A stretch of DNA of 64,000 nucleotides from Coturnix japonica (Eukaryota > Chordata > Aves > Galliformes > Phasianidae): assembly GCF_001577835.2 (NCBI RefSeq), contig NC_029547.1:64850202-64914201 (forward strand), given 5' to 3'. The position numbers were made by a program, and so were the translations under genes. Numbering within the stretch: position 1 is the first letter of the stretch; each line of letters begins with the position of its first letter. A model generated the notes under the pieces. The model had not been told where the DNA came from, did not search any database, and worked only from the letters and a program-made list of their open reading frames with translations. Shown in pieces: positions 1 to 13,590 of the stretch.

Positions 1-290
1 TGTTGAAGCTATGTTGAGTACCACCAGTTACCTCATCCGTATTTTCCATGTGCCTTAGTAGGACCTTCAGGCAAATCTGCTCCATGATCTTGCCAGGCAC
101 AGAGGTGAGACTGACTGGCTTGTAGTTCCCTAGATCTTCTTTTTTCCCTTCTTGAAAATGAAGGTTAGGCTTCCCCTTTTCCAGGCAACAGAAATTTCAG
201 CAGAATGCTATGAACCTTTCAAATACGATGAATAGCATCTTAGCAGCTTCATCTTCCAGTTCCCTCAGAACCCGTGGATGGATCTCATTG
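1..290 (-). repeat. CR1 LINE fragment (reverse transcriptase part)
   Basis: Read on the minus strand this matches the part of the CR1 reverse transcriptase region that encodes the '[18 protein letters not shown]'-type motif; on the plus strand the tell-tale stretch is the one around 85-135. It runs off the left edge of the window. Decayed and not able to encode protein. Family assignment is from memory of CR1 consensus sequences. Confidence 0.7.
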
Positions 291-610
291 GGTCACAGAA
301 TCACAAGTTCGGAAAGTACCTACAAGACCATCAAGTCCAACCGTCCTCCCATCACCATTGCTACCACAAGCCACCAAACCAGATCTCATAGCTCCTCATC
401 CAGACACCTCTTGAACACCTACAGGAACGGTGACTCCACCACCTCCCTGGGCAGCCATTCCAGTACCTGACCACTCTCTGAGAGAAAAAGTCCCACAGTC
501 TCGTGGACCTTCAGGTTCATTAGATGGTCTTGAACCTCATCTTTACTTTCCGTGGGCAATTTTTCCTAGAGGCCTGATGACTTTTGAGAGTTGCCTCTGT
601 CGCCTGGCTC
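291..610 (-). repeat. CR1 LINE 3' end fragment
   Basis: A second CR1 piece abuts the first. It begins at its 3' end with an 'agaatcacaa' tail motif and runs into the conserved 'ccacctccctgggcagcc' block near 440, which is antisense CR1 3' region. The abutment with the previous piece suggests either nested insertion or internal deletion of one element. Confidence 0.75.
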
Positions 611-3600
611 TGTGAGACTTCACTGGTGTAGAGGTGATCCAGTAATGACTAGTCTAGTAATATTGGTCTAGTAATAACTGGCAATGACCAGGCTTTTTTT
701 CTGTGAAATAACTTTGGTTTTTCTTTCATAAGCACAGACAGGCAGACTCCAGCAGTAACATGCCAGACTTGGTGGAACAGATCTGAAACACTGAAGCCTA
801 CCTGCCTCTGGGGCAACTCCTTGATGGGACCTCAAGCTCAACAGAACTTTGAGGTGGATTTGATTAAACATTTTTCGTATAGCGAGCTCTCCAAAGAAAT
901 CCAAAAGGCTTTCTAGCTCACATATCCAATTTTATTTTACAAGATTCTTGCTCTTTTTTTGCAGGTCTAACCAGATACTAAGCATCTTTCAATGTCCAGG
1001 TCAACATCTCAAGTACATGCAGTTGCTCCAGAAGGAAGCAAGATTTTTATCTCTCTTTCAAGTGTGTCCACGCAGCACAGTTATTCTTATACATGAGCTT
1101 AACATATGAGCTGAGAGCAAAAAGAAATAAGAAGTCACTGCTCACAAGCTCCCAAGATTCACAACAGGAAACCACTAACAGAATCTTCCCCTACAACACT
1201 CTGACAGAAAGTCTTTTAGTAATGCCAGGTTTCATGGGTTTTACTATTGACATTTATTTTCATTGAAATGGTATTAGTTTCTTAAGTTTTTATGTTAGTC
1301 TTCAATCAGTTTCTTTTTTTTTTTTTCTTTTTTTTTTTCAGGTGTTAATCTTTTTGATCATGAGGCAAATTATGACTACACTAACATGTGTGAAACCCAG
1401 CACTGAACCAGATAATGTTGCAAGTCCTGAGAAAGATGTATTATCTTGAATGCATGTAAAATGCCATTATTTTTAAAATTTTGTCCTTCAAAACATTATA
1501 TTTATATATGTATATATATATACACATATATAGTGCTTGGACCTAATCACATCCTGCATTTTATAATTCTCCTCGATCAGTCTAAGAGACCAAGACATGA
1601 AACTGTAATCCAACTCAAGTTTATATGGCTATGCCTCAACAAAGGGCTCAACATTTTTGGTTGTCAGTTGCATCCACTGATCAATACAGGTAGGGGAAGC
1701 TCAGAACCTGAAATGCAAATTATCTGAGGTATAGAGACAGATGGGAGTGAAGCTGAAATACCAGCCAAGAAGGACTAAAGGTGGGCATATCTATATGGCA
1801 GTAGAAAAGCAAATGTGAGATCTGTTCTTCACAGCAGTACATACTAATCACTGAAAATTTCTGCTGAGATGTATTACACTGATACAGCTCTCCAGCACCA
1901 ACATTTAGGTAACTCTCACCCCTTGTTTAGGGTGTGTGTGAAGTTCTGACAGATCATTCTGTAATGTCAGGCTTACCAGTTTAGCTCTGACAGAAGAACA
2001 GAATAAAGACAATGTCTATGCTGAAATCCTGGCTGGCAACACCCTGCAGTACCTAAATTTTTAAGCTGAGGTGACAGGCTTTGGAGTAGTTCAAACAAAC
2101 TGTTTTCAGAACATGTTTGTCTTTATTGCACCAATATTCTCCACCCCTTTGGGCTCAACTTCCAAGAAACACATTTGTCTCTGGATACTCTCCTAACCTC
2201 CTTTCCTGGACACATTAATTATGCAGATAAGAAGGAAAAGATACAAGCCCTCCTCTTTCTTCATTTCTTCTTACTTTATGGTCTAAACTAGGACAGATCC
2301 CAGTAGAGATCCCCTTGTTTCAGGTCAGAGGGATGCTCAAGAGGACGTAAACAAAATAATTAAGCAGCTCTAAAATTTCCTACCTAGCATGACAGCACTA
2401 CAAAGCCAAGTTAGTATGGGGCATACTAAGGAACGCTGTATTAAAACCACCTGTGTACAGGCACTGAATGGTGAACAGTCAGGCATGTATGTCTGATCTC
2501 AGCAAGAGTTGCCATCAACATCACTATATCTCCTGCAAGAAACACACCTTGAATCCTGTAACCTAACAAACTATTTCTTACTTTATAGTATGATTTTCCT
2601 ATGAAAGTATATGAATAACCTTGTGACCCAGCTACGATATGAAACAAAAAATGCTACTAATAAATCAATGCAGTGCGTGAACCTGGTGACAATCTGTTGA
2701 TGTTTTCATTACTTCTGTAGTGATTTTTGGGTACTTCTTTTAGATTTTATAATAACTGCTGATCATGGTTAATAACTGTTGACCTCACCTCTATTGCTTA
2801 TGAAGACAGTGAGCTTGGATTATCTGTTAACATCATTACCCAGCAAAAACTATTGCAAACTGAAAACAGTAAGTCTAGACCCTCTGCTTTTACTTGTTTA
2901 TTTATTTACTTATTGGCACAGATTGTCTAGCTTTTAAAAACCTGAAAAATGCCCTTCTTTTCTTTTAGTCCCTATGCTTCCACTGTAAGTAATTCTTCTT
3001 ATCTGTTCCTGTAATTTTAAGCATTTATTCTTTGAAATTGCCATTAATCCCCAACGTAGCTTAATATGTTTGATTTTACGTTCCTTGTTCTAATTTGCAT
3101 TAAATGTTCTCTCCTGGAAGAGAATTATTGAGGTTGTAGTATATCTTACAAGTGATTTTGGCACAAGCTATCCCACACTGAGCCTTGAGCTTCTCATACT
3201 GTCCTGTCAGGCATCAGTGTCTTCTTGTCAAATGTCTCATTGTTTCAGCCTACATCTCAGCCACAGCTCTAAAACTAAAGATCCTTAAAACACCTAAAAC
3301 AATGCTACATTTTTTTTCACAAAGCGGATTTACAGTTTGAAGAGGAAGAGTGTGAGATGTTTTAGCCTCTCCTGTTGAAGCTGCCCTGGTCAGCAAGGGC
3401 AAAACAGAAACATAAACCCTGACTCTTCAGGCATGGTTGACACATTTGGCTCTCCCATGTGTTTCAAGATACTGATTGTTTTTCTGGTAATGCGTAAGAA
3501 GAATTTCAGAAATGATAATCTGTGCACCAGAGGCCCTCAGATGTCTCTACGGCTAAGTAACAACTAGGCAAGGATCATCAGAACATAAAACTGGCAGTTA

Positions 3601-6600
3601 AATAGCCATGACATCTTACCCTAGTTATTCCCCAGTGACCAGCTGGTGAAAGCTGTAGAAACAGAATAGAATAGGCTATAACAAGATCATCTGCATCTCC
3701 CTCCAGCAAGTGTGTTACTGCTTAGGGAAATCTAAGGAAGGTTTTAGTACCACAGAACTGCAGTTCTCACCAAGTTACAGAAGAATAATAACGAGCCTGC
3801 AAGATATGTATTCAGTCAGCAGCTAGTTGGTTTTGTTTCACTATTATCCAGCTCCTATCTCCTTTACATGGTGAGATAAAAACAACAAATAAATAAAATG
3901 GTCCTCAAGTAATGATGACCCAAGCCCCTATGCTGTACACTGTATTAAGAATTCCTTCTTAGACTCAAGCTGCCCTTTCCTACATGCATAATGTGCCAGT
4001 GGCACTCTAAAAGCAAACAGAGAACTGTATCTCAAACTCCCTGCGTTAGTTAGTAGGGGACTGATAAAGTATTTAGGTGTGAAACAGTTGGCTGGTTAGA
4101 TAACCAGCATCATAACCAACTAATAAGCCCAGGCACTACTTAACAACACCTACCACCACTTGCAGCGACTGAGAATCTGTGCAGTGTTCTGATGGCACAT
4201 GCTCTGTCTCTGAGCATGGCCTTGACACTTGTTAACTCACCACCCCTATTTTCTCAGCATGTAGATACACCAAAATGTATCACTCAGAACGAGACAGTCA
4301 TGGTGTTTGCTCAGCTGTGATTGCAGTATCTCTCCTTGTCCAGCTGCCAACAGACGCAAGAACAGATTCTAACTCTTGTCTCTCTGGCATGGCTACAAGA
4401 CTGATAAAGAAGAGACAGCTACAATAAATAAATAAAATGGTAGGCAACCTAAGGGAAGAACCTGCCCCTAAATGTAGTTTCTAGTGATCCAGACCCATCA
4501 TTGTGTCTAGCATGGAAAAACACAGGTTTTATATTGGACAGGAACACTGTCACAGCAGCTAGTGAGTTATCTTCTCTGGGGAGAGGAGCCAGAACCTGCC
4601 ACACACAGTTAATTTGTTTGGAGTTTTGATCTATAATCTGACGTCCAGTCTTTGAAGTTTGCCTCCTTCCAGCTGTATCACCAAATGTTCCACAAATCAA
4701 AGCAAGAATGGCAAAGGAAAAAAAGAAAAAAAAAAAAAAAGAAAAAAAAAAAAAAGATTATAAGTCATAAAAGAGAAAGTTGGATGATTTCAGAAAAAGC
4801 CTGTGTGAGGGGAAATCTGGAAAGAAAGGAGGCTTCAACACATTGCTCAGAAGCATTAATTTTCACATGTGATGATTTTCAAGCAGCCATTCAGAAAAAA
4901 CAACTTATTCCTTGCTTGCCACTCCACATGGCAAATTTTACAGTTGTTCTGAGCTGTTTTACAGAGCATGAAAGAGCGAATGTAAGAGAAACCTTGGTGC
5001 TGGAGAACCAGAAAGAAAATGTGACCAAAGTTCCAAAGGCAGCTGGTGAATATTGGCACTTTTCTGGGTACTCGCAAGGTCTGATTCCACAGCAGCACTG
5101 TGTACGTACAAGTCAGCAAGGAATGAGGAAACAAACCCCTGATGCAAAAAGAGAAGACAACACCCTGTACTGTGTGGTTACTGGACAAAAAAGGAGCTCC
5201 TGCACCTACAGGTGGAACCTGCCTCACTGTTTTGTGGTGTGCAGTACCTGATCACAGCGCCATGCACACTAAAATCTTTTATATGAGAATATTAGTACAT
5301 GTGGTGGTAGCTCTGGGAACTCAGGGATAAAAAAAAAAAAAAAAAGAATAACCAAATTCAGCACTTCCATTTCAAATCACATCGCTGTTATTGCACTAAA
5401 TTAAAAAGGTGTTTGTTACGGATTCCAGCTCCCCTGCTGTCAAATCCTTTGCTCTTCCTTCATCTGAACCACACCAAGGGCCAAATGCTGGAATGACTGC
5501 TGAATAAAGCTATTTTGTGCACACACAATAGGTGCCCTGTTCAAGCCACTTACAGCATATTTTACAATAAATCTTTTCATTATTAGAGGCATTTAAAAAA
5601 TGTTTTGCCTTTAGTCACAGTTTACAGATCCACTGTGCACTGTATTAACTTTGGTATTTGATGAACAACACATTCTTTAAAAAAAAAATCTTAATCATTT
5701 TTAAAACACTCTGTGTTGCTGGAGAAGACCAACCAGGGTTAAGAAAACATATGTTTTCATATTTTATCTTGTGTGTAGCAGATTCTTCCTAATAGAAACC
5801 CAGGTGAGAACATCTATATGGATTCCAACTGCTTAACACCATTGGTCTCTTCAGGTGTTTTTCTTTGAGTCTTTTTTAAAACGTCACCTATTGGGTATCC
5901 TAAAGGGGAGTTGTTACATGTCCTTGGATGCATTTTCTTTCCTAATTCATGTTCAACAGAAAACACCTACATTTGAGATGAGCTGATTTCATCACTGATC
6001 TTGCAAAAAAAAAATCCCACAGGTTGTTATATGTTTAAAAGCCATGCAGAGTCCCACTCATCTTGCTTGCCTAAAGTCAGTTTCCTGGAACCTATTGTAG
6101 CATAAGTATAAATAATTTCTTAGACCCCCTACCAAGAGTAATAATAAAAACACAGAATAATATCTTCCGAACAAAAGCAATGCCAGATTGCCTCTCTGAT
6201 GAGCTTAGTTTCTATTATCAGCACAGAATAAAACAAACTCCTACCACAGCTTCTAGTGAGCACTTCTCTAGACTGCAAAATTTCATGCTGTTCCCCATAA
6301 GTATGCTTGATAGTAATGAAATGAACTGGCCTGTATCAAAACATTCTCCTCTTCACTAAGATCTTTTCACATTTTCCAACTAAGCACCACATTTGCCTCA
6401 GAGTAAGACAACACCATAGAACAGGAGACAAGCCATAAGTTGTCCCCTGCAGCTGCACCTTTGCCAGCTGCTCTCCATGTGCATGCTCCTACAGCTAAAG
6501 TCCTTCCTACTCACTGTCATTCCTCTGTTTGCACCAAACACTCGGAGATCCCACAGTGTCTAACACTTGATAGATGGCATAGAGTCCACTTGTGGGTGAG

Positions 6601-7738
6601 ACTGATGTCACCAAATGACGTCACCAAGAAAAGCTATTTCAGATACACTCTGGTTAGATGTCCCCTGATATTAGTCATGCCAGAGAAACTGCGAAAGGTT
6701 CCAAAATGCAGGCACAGTGTGTTGTTTGTTAGATGTCATCCCATACTATTCTGTATGCAGCACAGCAAGGAGCTGCAGGGAAAACTTTTAGTACTTCAAA
6801 GCTGCTGAGTCACTGCAGCTTCTATTTAGACATCTGCTAATGAGGCTTCAAAAACTTGAAGCAATGAAACTGGGGGAAAGTCACCAAATGTGACTTGCTG
6901 GCCTTTCAGCTGAGAGCTACACTTTGCAGCAGTAATCGTGGAGCACTGCAGCTCTGCTTCAGCTCTTTGGATATTACACGTCTCCAAGGAGCAAGTTCTC
7001 AGCAGAGATAAACCTAGCAAGACTTCTCTTCCTCTATGCTCCTCCAGCTTGAACAGGGAGAGGACTGCCAGTTAATGAGACCAATTCATTAAAATAAGTC
7101 TGATACCGAGGGCCTGACCCTGTCAAGCAGTGACTGCAGTGCTCAGTTCTACTTTGCAGCAGAGCTTGAAGATTCATATCTGCAAACTGCTGAGGGTTCT
7201 TGCAAATAAAACCATGGTGCACAAGACCCTTGCCATGCAGAATTATCTCCTTGCTAGTGTAGGCCCTGTGTCATTGTTGTCCAAGTTTTTGGCTTGCCCG
7301 GGTCACAATGAGCCAACAGGAAATGCCTTGGGCCACATATAAAATACATTATAAATTTAATGTATTTAAGTAGCAAAGTTTACTTTTATCTGTATTTTTC
7401 AATTGAAAGATAAAAAGTCAGTGCCACAAAAACATACAACAGAAGGGATGTTGGATCATGTTTTTGTGAAACTAATGCATCAGGCTGGTTCAGTGGCAGT
7501 GGCTGCCATTCTTAGTGAGCTCTCAAGGTGTTTGTCAGAGATTCTGGATGAAATATTATTCTTCATGTACTTCCTCCTTGACAAATACTGTTCACAAATG
7601 TACGTACTGCCAAAAAGTGATGACATGAATAAGGTGTGACTGTGAAGAAAAAGATATTTTTCTCTGGTAAGAGGGAGGTCATGAAAGCCTGCTAAAGGGA
7701 CTGCTAAGTAGAGCCATCCAGTAGCAGCATCACCTTCT
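611..7738. other. Intergenic stretch without a recognised gene
   Basis: No exon of a known protein, RNA gene or transposon could be supported. Visible are T-rich and A-rich runs (about 1,312-1,340, 4,720-4,755, 5,329-5,346) and a short TA-rich run near 1,500-1,530. Open frames here, the longest 199 codons at 4,652-5,251, begin in or cross simple A-rich sequence and show no recognisable domain. Confidence 0.6.
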
Positions 7739-7926
7739 TGGAATCATAGAATCATCAAGGTTGGAAAAGATCTCTAAGGCCATACAGTGCATCCATCCAC
7801 CTATCACCAATATTTCCCACCAAGCCATGCCCCTCAGTACAACACCTAAATGTTTCTTGAACACCCTCAAGTGAGGTGGCTCCACCACCTCCCTGGGCAG
7901 CCCATTCCAGAACCTGAACATTCAAG
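7739..7926 (-). repeat. CR1 LINE 3' end fragment
   Basis: Starts with the CR1 terminal octamer motif in antisense (gaatcatagaatcat) followed by the conserved 'ggttggaaaagatct' block and ends at 'cccattccagaacctgaac'. This is a typical 5'-truncated insertion whose 3' end points to lower coordinates. Confidence 0.9.
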
Positions 7927-9670
7927 AGGCCAAGATAAAATACATACACTCTGAAAAAACAGGCACAAATTAAAACTGAAGCTCCTAGCAAGAAGGAGGG
8001 GTCTGTTTTGTCTTTGACAGGTCACAGCTGTTTCCTTCCATACCTTACTACATAGATTGCACTAATAAATCTCAGAACCACAAAATATGCATACAGAAGC
8101 ATTATCTCCATCCTCGGAATAGGAAGGAGTACAGTGCTTTTAGCCTCTCTTCCAGCGCTGTGAGATCTTTGTGAACATCACGGCACGCCATTTTCTGCAG
8201 CTGGATGAGGACATTTGCTCACTGCGGGCTAATGGTTGCTCCCGGCCCTCTGCAGGCGTGCAGTGCTCAGCCAGAAGGTCAGGCTTCCTCTAGGTGGCAC
8301 ACACGGCTCTCCCAAAATCCACGCCCATCTCTGAAATGGCAGCTTTCAGATTGCTGCGATTATTACGGGAAATAAAAGAAAAAGAGGGGGGAAAAAAACA
8401 GCCCACGGTGTGTCAGGGGGCAGGAGCTGACCAAATACCCCAGATACAATGGGCCACCCACAGAAGAAACAGAACAGCATGTGATAAATCATATAACCAA
8501 TGGCAGCTGGCATTGCTGCACCAGCAGGCACAACAGAGCTGCACACCCAGTCCATGCACAGCAATTGCAGTAGGAGAACCAGGAGCCCCAAAGCAGCATG
8601 ACACTGGGCAGTTGCTCAGCATCACAAGTCATCCTGAGCTGCCTTGATTCACAGAACAAAGCATACACACCTGTGTGGATTACCACACCTGTAGTCTTTT
8701 CCCCACATTGAACATATCTGTGGCTTACAGGTAGAAAAAGCAACATCAGTGTGATGAAGGTTATGAAGGACAGAAGACCTACAGAGTGACCATTGCATCT
8801 GACTAAAGGTAAATGATACATTAAGAGACATACTGTAATTTAATAGCGTGAGGAACGGGGCTATTCAAGTAACTACTTCTAAAAGAGTACCTTAAGCTTG
8901 CAGTCAGTACAAAGTCTACTGCCACCCAGATGGCTGGATTTTCAACATCACAATGTCTTTTCCACAATAAGATTACTTAATCCACTTCTTTAACCTGTAG
9001 AAAACCAGCATTATTATTCTATATCATTTTATCTTAGCTTCTGTAGGAAAATGCTGCATGATACAAATTTAACATGGTTTACTACTGTGGGGGAAAAAAA
9101 AAAGAAGAAATGTGCCCAAGTTTGAATGACAGAAACTAAATCATCTACAGCTAGGTCAGAAAAAGGAGAGTACACTTACTGGACCATCTATAGTTCTTCT
9201 ATAGTTCTGCTTCTGGTGAACCAGAATTAATCTCAAATAACAAAATCAGGGATAGCTTTCAAGGAGATAGTCTGTTAGCATTTGCACGTGCTTGGGTAAC
9301 CTACTGCTTTCTGATGTAAGGAAGACAGTGATTTGTTTTCTAGATAGAATGCTTCCTCTACCACTGATGCAGCTGTTCTGGGAGGAAGCTTCACTGGAAA
9401 CCCACAAGAAAGCAAGCACCACATCCAGTGCCAGCAACCAGACATGGGGCAAGTTTTAACGTCTTCAGTGAGCCTGTAAAGCTTATTATCTTCAGTAAGA
9501 ATAACAGTGCATGCAGAGAACTCATCACGAGCATAGTTAGGCAGACATAAAATTGCTGGTTGTATGTCTAGGCAAGATTTTTTAGTGCTTGTGTCTACAC
9601 TGTTTGAAATAATGCAAGAAGTTGAGCAGGGGAAAATAAAAAAAGAATAATTAGAAAAAAAATAAGAAAA
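7927..9670. other. Intergenic stretch without a recognised gene
   Basis: Nothing could be assigned. The block at about 8,150-8,650 has somewhat higher GC and overlapping open frames on both strands, but no splice-bounded or domain-like peptide was recognised. Confidence 0.5.
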
Positions 9671-9679
9671 GTAATTGCT

Positions 9680-11150
9680 CTGATGTTTCTGACAGACCCT
9701 GCAGTTACTCTAACCCTTCTGATGGGCCCTGTAGGTGCCATGACCCTCACAACCAGTCTTGTGGTAACTCCAGTCCCTGTGATAAAGCTCACAGTTCAAT
9801 TAGAGAACCAACCAGTGCCAGTATCAGTTGTCCCTATAAGCAAGATGAAAAAAGTATCCATGAAATTCATGAAGTTTAACTAGGAGAAGTTAGGAGGAGA
9901 AAATGAAGCAGAGCCATCACAAAAGAGATGGAAACTATTCAACTCCTAATAATGAAAGAGCTGTGAGATTTGTGAAAAGATTACAGCCATTGTCCAGGTG
10001 AGCACATTGCCACCTGGCTGCTCCATTGCTGGGATGGTGGGGTCTGGAACCTGGACTGAGCAGGCAATGGAGCCAATGTGCTGGGATCTCTTCCTAGGGA
10101 AAGTGACACTGATAAAGCAATTGGAAAAGGAACGCAGTCTTTCACCCTGTGGTGGCAACTCTTGACAGCTGTTTCCCTTCAAGAAAGAGCAGGCATTTAA
10201 CCCAGGCAAATGGACCACCATGGAGAAAGGTATCCAGTACTTGAGGGAACTAGCTGTGGTAGAGATGATATATGGAATTAACTTGGACAATAATACCAAA
10301 TCCCAAGATCCAGATGACATGATATGTACATGACCTGTGTAGCAGAGAGGCACCAACATTGTATGCCAGCACTCTGGCAGAAATGAACTGGAAAGGTAAT
10401 TAAATGCCAGTAGTAGATGTAGTGGCTAGCCTACTTCAACAACATGATAGTCTCTCTTCCTCCCTCTAGGCCTGTGTCTCAGCTGTGGAGAAACTGGTTC
10501 AATGGCTCAAAGAAAAAGGAACTGATTTAATGGCTCTTCCACCTGTACAGACCAATATTTCATCCATTCGCAGTAAGTGTGTCTTTGCCCAGGATTGTGG
10601 ATATAGTATGTACACACGGTGTACCATCCTGTGCTTTTAGCTGCATGACAACAGAAACAATATGAGGAAGTGGGGTGGAAAAGCCATCTCAATCCTACTG
10701 GCATGAGTATGTTCATTCAAATCCTTTCAAAAGATGGTTTTGCCACAAAGCAAAGTAAGGTCAAAGGACCTGCATAGGAGATCCTATTCTTAGAAATTAT
10801 TTTTCAAGGTGGACATTATCAGATCCCCACAGATGTGATCAGTAAAATAACTGCTATGTCTCCACCAACTAGCAAAAAGGAAACACAAGCTTTCTTAGGT
10901 GTTGTGGGTTTCTGGAGAATGCATATTCCAGATTACAGTCTGATTGTAAACCCTCTCTATCAAGTGACCCAGAAGAATGATTTCACACGGGGCCCTGAGC
11001 AACAACAGCCTTTGAATAAATTAAACAGGAGATGGCTAATGCTGTAGCCCTTGAGCCAGTCTGGGCAGGACAAGATACAAAAAATGTGCTCTATACTGAA
11101 GCCAAGGAGAATGGCCCAACTGGGAGCCTGTGGTGTCACAAGGAAGAGAG
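9680..11150 (+). mobile_element. Endogenous retrovirus fossil (gag-like and pol-like parts)
   Basis: A short plus-strand relic of an avian endogenous retrovirus. The left part (about 9,680-10,400) resembles the gag of a common avian ERV group. The right part (about 10,490-11,150) resembles pol, with a reverse-transcriptase end/connection motif of the form FLGVVGFWRMHIPDYS near 10,890. No LTRs were recognised and the right end stops at a purine microsatellite. It is clearly broken, with many breaks, and looks old. The group (ERV-L-like or class I) is uncertain. Confidence 0.75.
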
Positions 11151-11350
11151 GGAAGAAAGAAGGGAGGAAGGGAGGAAGAGTGAGAGAAAACGAAAGTGAC
11201 ACGGAGTGGGAGAGGGAGGGGGGAAGGGAAAGGGAAAGAGAAATAGAGAGAGAAAGAGAGAGAAAGAGAGAAGGAAGGAAGGAGGGAAGGAGGGAAGGAA
11301 GGAAAGGAAGGAAGGAAGGAAGGAAGGAAGGAAGGAAGGAAGGAAGGAAG
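11151..11350. repeat. Polypurine tract with (AAGG)n microsatellite
   Basis: A strand-asymmetric G/A tract that passes from imperfect GA-rich sequence into near-perfect AAGG tetramers from about 11,262. Arginine/glutamate/lysine-rich open frames across it are low-complexity artefacts. Confidence 0.95.
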
Positions 11351-11444
11351 CCACGGACACTGTGAGTGGGGAAAGGGGAATGCGGGGCCGGGAGTGGGCA
11401 GGGAGAGGGCATAGAGCGGGTATAGAGCGGGCATAGAGCGGGCN
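11351..11444. other. GC-rich interruption ending in a single unresolved base
   Basis: Between two AAGG arrays lies a short GC-rich island that ends with three near-copies of an 11-12 bp unit (atagagcgggc-like), followed by one N at 11,444. A lone N at a repeat boundary looks like a contig join rather than true adjacency. Confidence 0.6.
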
Positions 11445-11526
11445 GGAAGGAAGGAAGGAAGGAAGGAAGGAAGGAAGGAAGGAAGGAAGGAAGGAAGGAA
11501 GGAAGGAAGGAAGGAAGGAAGGAAGA
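11445..11526. repeat. (AAGG)n microsatellite
   Basis: A pure AAGG tetramer array of about 20 copies directly after the N at 11,444. Its length is probably unreliable because the join falls inside repeat sequence. Confidence 0.95.
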
Positions 11527-12470
11527 GGGAAAAATGGAAAGAAAAAAAAAACATTAACACATGAAATATTTACACAATTCTAGTAGACACTGACTTTTTT
11601 ATTACTTTATGGGCATATAGCTGGCAGCAAAGCACTATCAAAAAAGCTTTTTCCGTAACTAATGTACAAATGACAGTACAAAGGTGATACACAAGATTGA
11701 AATCAGCGTCCTATTTCTACTTGATCAATTCAGTAATAGCACTGATCATTCCATCTGTTGTTAAAATGAGTTTGTTGTCTTTTTAAGACTTAGATACATT
11801 TTTCACTACTTGAGGGCTGCCACTGTGATGTGGTATGTATGTAATTCTTCCTTTTATTTCTTGGGGTTTTTTTGTTAATGGTGGTTGGTTTGGTTGGTTG
11901 GTTTTTGTTGGTGGTAGTTTTCTTTTTAGTACAGATGTCTGAAATATCTTTATTTTCTTATTTTATGGCACACAGCACTCAAACAGCACATTCACTACTA
12001 GGGAAAGACACATACAGTTTTCATTGCCCATTCCAGTTAGCTTTCTTCTGTTTTTTATTGATGGGAACCAATTATGCCACCTGGTACAGGAAACTGAGAA
12101 CTTTCTTTATAGTGTAGCTACATCTTTTGAAGCTAGTAGGCCAAGAAAGTAATGTAATTGCTTTGGTGGTGTGCAGTGGTCATTTCAAGTAAAGATGCAG
12201 GTAAACAAATGGACGGCGTGACTGCAGTAGTAGAAAAATGCAGAATGCAGATTCAGAGTGTAAGTATGATTGTAAGTATGACCCCAAAGAGAATTATCTT
12301 AGAGTTTCTACATATCTGACAAGTCATGCTCGAAGCAGGTCACTCCCATGACCCTTCGTAGTGATAGAAGCGAGGGCTTCTCCCTCTAACTTTTCTTTCC
12401 TCTGAACATTTCTACCCTGCAAGCCCCAGGAAGTCTTGATTTCCCTTTGTAAAACCAGCACACACCTCTT
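11527..12470. other. AT-rich intergenic stretch
   Basis: No gene or repeat family recognised. It leads into the CpG-rich region upstream of CDKN2B. Confidence 0.5.
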
Positions 12471-12479
12471 TTGGTGTTA

Positions 12480-13449
12480 CACCATCGTCTACGGGACACA
12501 AACCGAGTCGCAGCGCTGCGCTGATCCGCGATGCCGCGTGTCCGCCGGTCGGACCTCTGGAGCTGTCCGTGGTCCTGCCGCCCCCCGACTGCGGGACGGG
12601 CTCGGAGCCGGGCGCTAAAGAGATGGGGTGAGCTCCACGGCTTCGCTTAGAGGGGGATTCACCTGTTTTGGGGGAACTAGATATTGGTTTGTGCTTTTGT
12701 TTGGTTTGGCTTTTGTGTTTTGGGTTTTTTTGCCTTACTTTTTGTTTTTATTGTTTCGTTGTTTGCTTGCTTTGTTGGTTTGGAAGGAAGATGGATGTCG
12801 CTCCTGACCGCAGCTCTGTATCGTTGCACTGAGCAAAGCTCGGAGGAGTTTGCAGGTTGTGAAAAGAAGCAGTGCCGAGGCTCCGGTACTGACGGGCGCC
12901 CGGGGAGGTAATGCACGTGTTAAGAGGCACTGCCTTAAGGTAAGAAACGGGAAAAATAAAGAACAGGGAGTGGGGGAAAAAAGGAAAAAAAGAAAAAAAA
13001 GAAAAAGAGATCTGCGACACGGAACTCGATAATCGCCCGTCCGCCCAGGCCGCGGGGAGCAGTGACCGCGCCGCCGCGCCGCCCCATGGCCGCCTCTCCC
13101 CGTCGGGACAGCCGCGGTGACGCTGACATCAGCGAGGCGGAGCCGGCCGGGCCGGACCGGAGTGGGCACGGCCGGGGCGGGACCGGGCGGAGCGGTACCA
13201 ACTGCGGGGAGAAAACAAGCGGCGGGTGGCTCGGGCACAGCCGTGGCCCCGCAGGTGGAGGTGGCTCCAGCGACGGCAGCGCTCCTGCTGCTCCGAGGTG
13301 GATCGCACCGCCCGAGAGCTGCTGGGGGTGCGGGCGTGGAGCAGCGGAGACGTGAGCTCCCATGGGCTGGGCTCCCCCCGCGGGTCAGCAGCAGCGGGCA
13401 GCGAGAGGGGCCCCGCTGCCCACACACACGAAGCCGGGCAGGGCCGGGC
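12480..13449 (+). promoter_or_regulatory. CDKN2B: CpG-rich promoter and 5' region of CDKN2B
   Basis: GC content and CpG density rise sharply at about 12,490-12,620 and again from 13,010 to the ATG at 13,450, as expected of a CpG-island promoter. A T-rich then A-rich stretch (12,680-13,010) separates the two. The transcription start cannot be placed from sequence alone. Confidence 0.65.
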
Positions 13450-13590
13450 ATGGCACAGAGAGCGGCTCGCACGGCTGCGGATGAGCTAGCAAATGCCGCC
13501 GCCCGTGGCGATCTGCAGCGGGTGAGGGAGCTGCTGGACGGAGAGGCCGACCCCAACGCTATCAACTCCTTCGGCCGGACCCCCATCCAG
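13450..13590 (+). CDS. CDKN2B: CDKN2B coding exon 1
   Basis: Encodes residues 1-47, from [15 protein letters not shown] to NSFGRTPIQ, the universal INK4 exon 1 ending, followed by donor GTAGGG in phase 0. Confidence 0.95.

Noticed and set aside
4652-5251. 199-codon open frame starting in an A-rich stretch
   Set aside because: It begins with a poly-lysine run from simple sequence, has no recognisable domain and no matching promoter or splice context.
8290-8830. Cluster of overlapping frames of 60-117 codons on both strands
   Set aside because: No shared domain or splice structure; most likely chance frames in a slightly GC-richer stretch.
12735-13586. 283-codon minus-strand open frame over the CDKN2B promoter
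   Set aside because: GC-rich CpG-island sequence makes long chance frames. No domain, no splice logic, and it lies antisense to a well-supported exon.
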